From assembly GCF_015767265.1 (NCBI RefSeq), contig NZ_JADPIB010000004.1, positions 124,001 to 188,000 of the forward strand: a stretch of 64,000 nucleotides of DNA, given 5' to 3'. The DNA comes from Aureivirga marina. Its GTDB lineage: Bacteria; Bacteroidota; Bacteroidia; Flavobacteriales; Flavobacteriaceae. Made by a program: the position numbers and the translations under genes. The notes under the pieces are model-generated. The model saw only the letters and a program-made list of their open reading frames with translations. It was not told the DNA's origin and did no database searches. Below, one piece after another: positions 62,060 to 64,000 of the stretch. Position 1 is the first letter of the stretch. Each line of letters starts with the position of its first letter.

Positions 62060-63010
62060 TCATGCTTTCTCAAATAAAATTTCTCCAGTTTTATTATTAA
62101 AAACCATTTGTTGTACTGTAATTCCCATTTGTACATCAGGATTTTTCAATATAGAAATACAATCTTCTAGATTTTCAGGAGATTTTTGATTTAATAATTC
62201 ATTTGTTTTGTTATATCTTCCACATGAAGTTTCTTGTAATAAATTATGCGATAAATTCGTGTTTTCTAACTTTTTATAATCGTTTGTTACAATAATGTGA
62301 TTTTCTTCAGGTTTTCGAATTTCTGCTCTTTTTGGAGTTCGTTCAATTACAATTTTTTCTTCTGAATTTGTTCCTGAAAGAAGTAATAAGCAATCACAAA
62401 TGATTGTTGTATTTCTCAATAATTCTTCCGCTTCAGAAAAAGAATTACAATTTGTAAGAACATCTCGAAGTAGAAATGTAATTGGTTTTGCAATTTCTGG
62501 AGAATCCTTACTTAAAACTGCATTTAATGTTATAGAAAATCGGTTAGCTTTAATTCCAGATAAAACTCCAATAAATCCAACCCAACCAATAGATTTGAAT
62601 ATAGTTTCTCCATTTTTTTGAAACTCAAAAACTCTAGAATGTTTACTTAATAAATCATTTTCTGTATGCCAGTCTAAATTTCTAGCATGAAAAACTGTAT
62701 CATTATTTTCCACAGCAAAAGCAGTACAACCAAAATAAAACTTTAAAATATCATAATATAAGTTTGCAATTAAAATTTCATTTTCTGTGAATTTTGTAAA
62801 ACTTGCAATTGAAGAGATTTCTTCTAAATACTCTGAAGAAATAATAGTTTTTTTATAAGAATCAATTTCATCAAATAAAAATTCAGCTCCAGTAAAATCA
62901 GCTAAATAACATTCGATTAAATCTTCAATTTCTTGTTTGTATTTTTCTAGAAATAACCATCTTTCATTTGCTGGTAAATCTAGATTTATTATTAAATTTT
63001 CTTTTTCCAT
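62060..63010 (-). CDS. Ntn hydrolase of the acid amidase / linear amide C-N hydrolase (C45-like) family
   Basis: The protein has 316 residues. The self-processing nucleophile is C95 in FYFGCTAFAVENND, followed by R110 in HARNLDW. These and the later IVTNDY match the linear-amide C-N hydrolases (N-acylethanolamine acid amidase, acid ceramidase, choloylglycine hydrolase group). There is no signal peptide, so it is likely cytoplasmic. The substrate is unknown. It is 8 bases downstream of DUF4291. Confidence 0.72.
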   Translation of the reverse strand: MEKENLIINLDLPANERWLFLEKYKQEIEDLIECYLADFTGAEFLFDEIDSYKKTIISSEYLEEISSIASFTKFTENEILIANLYYDILKFYFGCTAFAVENNDTVFHARNLDWHTENDLLSKHSRVFEFQKNGETIFKSIGWVGFIGVLSGIKANRFSITLNAVLSKDSPEIAKPITFLLRDVLTNCNSFSEAEELLRNTTIICDCLLLLSGTNSEEKIVIERTPKRAEIRKPEENHIIVTNDYKKLENTNLSHNLLQETSCGRYNKTNELLNQKSPENLEDCISILKNPDVQMGITVQQMVFNNKTGEILFEKA

Positions 63011-63018
63011 TTTTTTAA

Positions 63019-63642
63019 TTAAATATCCATTCCAATTTGTTTTGCAATTGCTTCTTCATTTTCAAATTTTAAAACACGCTCAATAGGAACATTTGGATTT
63101 TGTTTTTGTAGACTTTCTTTTTTAACGAATTCTGTAATATCATAAATTGAAACAATCCATTCTTCATTGAATTTTTTTAAAATTTCTCCTTTTAAACCTA
63201 GCTGAATTGCTTTTCTTTCTAACTTCTCTCCAGTAGGTGAGTGGTCAGGATCCCATTGTAAGCGAACAGTTGAATTTAATAATTTTTCTTTCCAATTTTC
63301 TTGTGTTCCAAATATTTTTTCATCATAACTTGATTTTACAGCTTGTAAAAGAATTTCCTCAAAACCTTTTCGTTTCACTTTCAAGGCTAGTATTCGCTCT
63401 TGATTAGGTTTGTTAGCCCATCCAGAACGATACATCATCCACATAAAATTAGGCTTAATCCAAGTCATTCTCGAAAAGGAATAATGATTCCCTCCAAACT
63501 TTTGATTGGCTACAGCATAATTTGCAATTTTTTTATTGAAAGCTTGATAAACAGTGATAGATTCTTTATCAAACTCTCCAATGATATATTTTCCTTTTTT
63601 TGGTAAAATGTTTTGTTGTACTTGATATTTTTCAATTTTCAT
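63019..63642 (-). CDS. DUF4291 protein
   Basis: The protein has 207 residues. The family signature is visible: ITVYQAFNKKIANYAV, GGNHYSFSRMTWIKPNFMWMMYRSGWA and LQWDPDHSPTGEKLERKAIQLGL. The function is unknown. Its start lies within the tail of the SIR2 gene (11 base overlap), and the Ntn hydrolase gene follows closely. Confidence 0.85.
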   Translation of the reverse strand: MKIEKYQVQQNILPKKGKYIIGEFDKESITVYQAFNKKIANYAVANQKFGGNHYSFSRMTWIKPNFMWMMYRSGWANKPNQERILALKVKRKGFEEILLQAVKSSYDEKIFGTQENWKEKLLNSTVRLQWDPDHSPTGEKLERKAIQLGLKGEILKKFNEEWIVSIYDITEFVKKESLQKQNPNVPIERVLKFENEEAIAKQIGMDI

Positions 63643-64000
63643 ATTTAATTTTTTTAATAATTGAAAGTACTTTTTCTAAAGCTTCAGTACTGGTTTCTCT
63701 GGTTTCATATCCATTAGGATAATCGTTTAAAAAATAAGAATATTCACTTTCAGAAATATTTATGTCAATTATAGGTTGATTAAAATAACTTACTCTATTT
63801 ATAAAATGTCCAGGAATAAAAGTAGATCCAGAAGTTCCGATAACAAATAACATTGAAGAATTATCAGCAATTTCTGTGACTGTGTGAAATTTATAATATT
63901 TTTCATTATAAGTTTCATCAAACCAAAGTACATGAGGTCTTAAATATTCTCCACATTTTGGACATTCTAACAATTTTTCTTCATCTAAAGAAATAGTACT
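63632..64000 (-). CDS. SIR2-family NAD-dependent deacetylase, C-terminal part (cut by window end)
   Basis: The frame is open to the last base, so at least 122 residues of the C-terminal part are visible. The second half of the Zn-binding cysteine pair is LECPKCGEYLRPHVLWFDE, followed by the NAD-binding GTSGSTFIPG. Sirtuins remove acyl groups from lysines using NAD and give O-acetyl-ADP-ribose. The macrodomain protein at 44.8 kb could hydrolyse that product. The catalytic His and the Rossmann start lie outside the window. A TTG at 63973 is not taken as the start, because the frame continues beyond it. Confidence 0.85.
   Translation of the reverse strand, partial: STISLDEEKLLECPKCGEYLRPHVLWFDETYNEKYYKFHTVTEIADNSSMLFVIGTSGSTFIPGHFINRVSYFNQPIIDINISESEYSYFLNDYPNGYETRETSTEALEKVLSIIKKIKYEN

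Overview
The window is AT-rich chromosomal DNA from a member of the Bacteroidota, most likely Flavobacteriaceae. The signs are leucine dehydrogenase, a long two-part NusB, DUF4270 and DUF3276 (PUR-type) proteins, many lipoproteins with the short Bacteroidota lipobox, outer-membrane barrels, promoter -7 boxes of the TAnnTTTG type and weak ribosome binding sites. Most of the DNA is ordinary housekeeping chromosome. I see no tRNA, rRNA, insertion sequence or CRISPR array.

Layout, 1-31 kb: the C-terminus of an AAA ATPase; a PepSY membrane protein; a histidine-degradation pair (hutI-hutG); a GH18 chitinase-like lipoprotein; methyltransferase, DUF3592-like, aspartoacylase-type and PUR-type proteins; an ABC exporter; leucine dehydrogenase; nusB-DUF1573-yajC-YbbR-coaE; an RprX/RprY-like two-component system; lipocalin-like lipoproteins; an unpaired C-terminal transketolase half; outer-membrane proteins with a DUF4270 lipoprotein; a kelch / DUF4907 / LytS / LytTR group; a lytic transglycosylase; and a half-length TSUP transporter.

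Layout, 31-49 kb: a large unrecognised protein with a lipoprotein partner; DUF721-recF; TPR-ribH-small membrane protein-mutL-two rhomboids-EEP phosphatase; guanine deaminase; a MarR-nitroreductase-DoxX operon with two matching operator copies; YdcF; a macrodomain protein; an SH3 lipoprotein; a fatty-acid desaturase split by an in-frame TGA; a peroxiredoxin and a methyltransferase.

Layout, 49-64 kb, the accessory part: an Mrr-type restriction endonuclease near an isolated small P-loop protein; an AraC regulator preceded by six decamers in exact 10-bp phase; a metallophosphoesterase overlapping a phage-type DUF7220 membrane protein; an Rhs toxin without an N-terminal delivery domain, translationally coupled to a leucine-rich-repeat protein that is probably its immunity factor. 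This cassette is bracketed by two fragments of the 3' end of the same unknown gene. A second LRR gene survives as a frameshifted remnant at 61.25-61.45 kb, beyond a GNAT-racemase operon, and a frameshifted GNAT lies at 61.5-62.0 kb. The window closes with an Ntn-hydrolase-DUF4291-SIR2 operon. The Rhs/LRR island with its scars is the best candidate for an undescribed toxin-immunity system.
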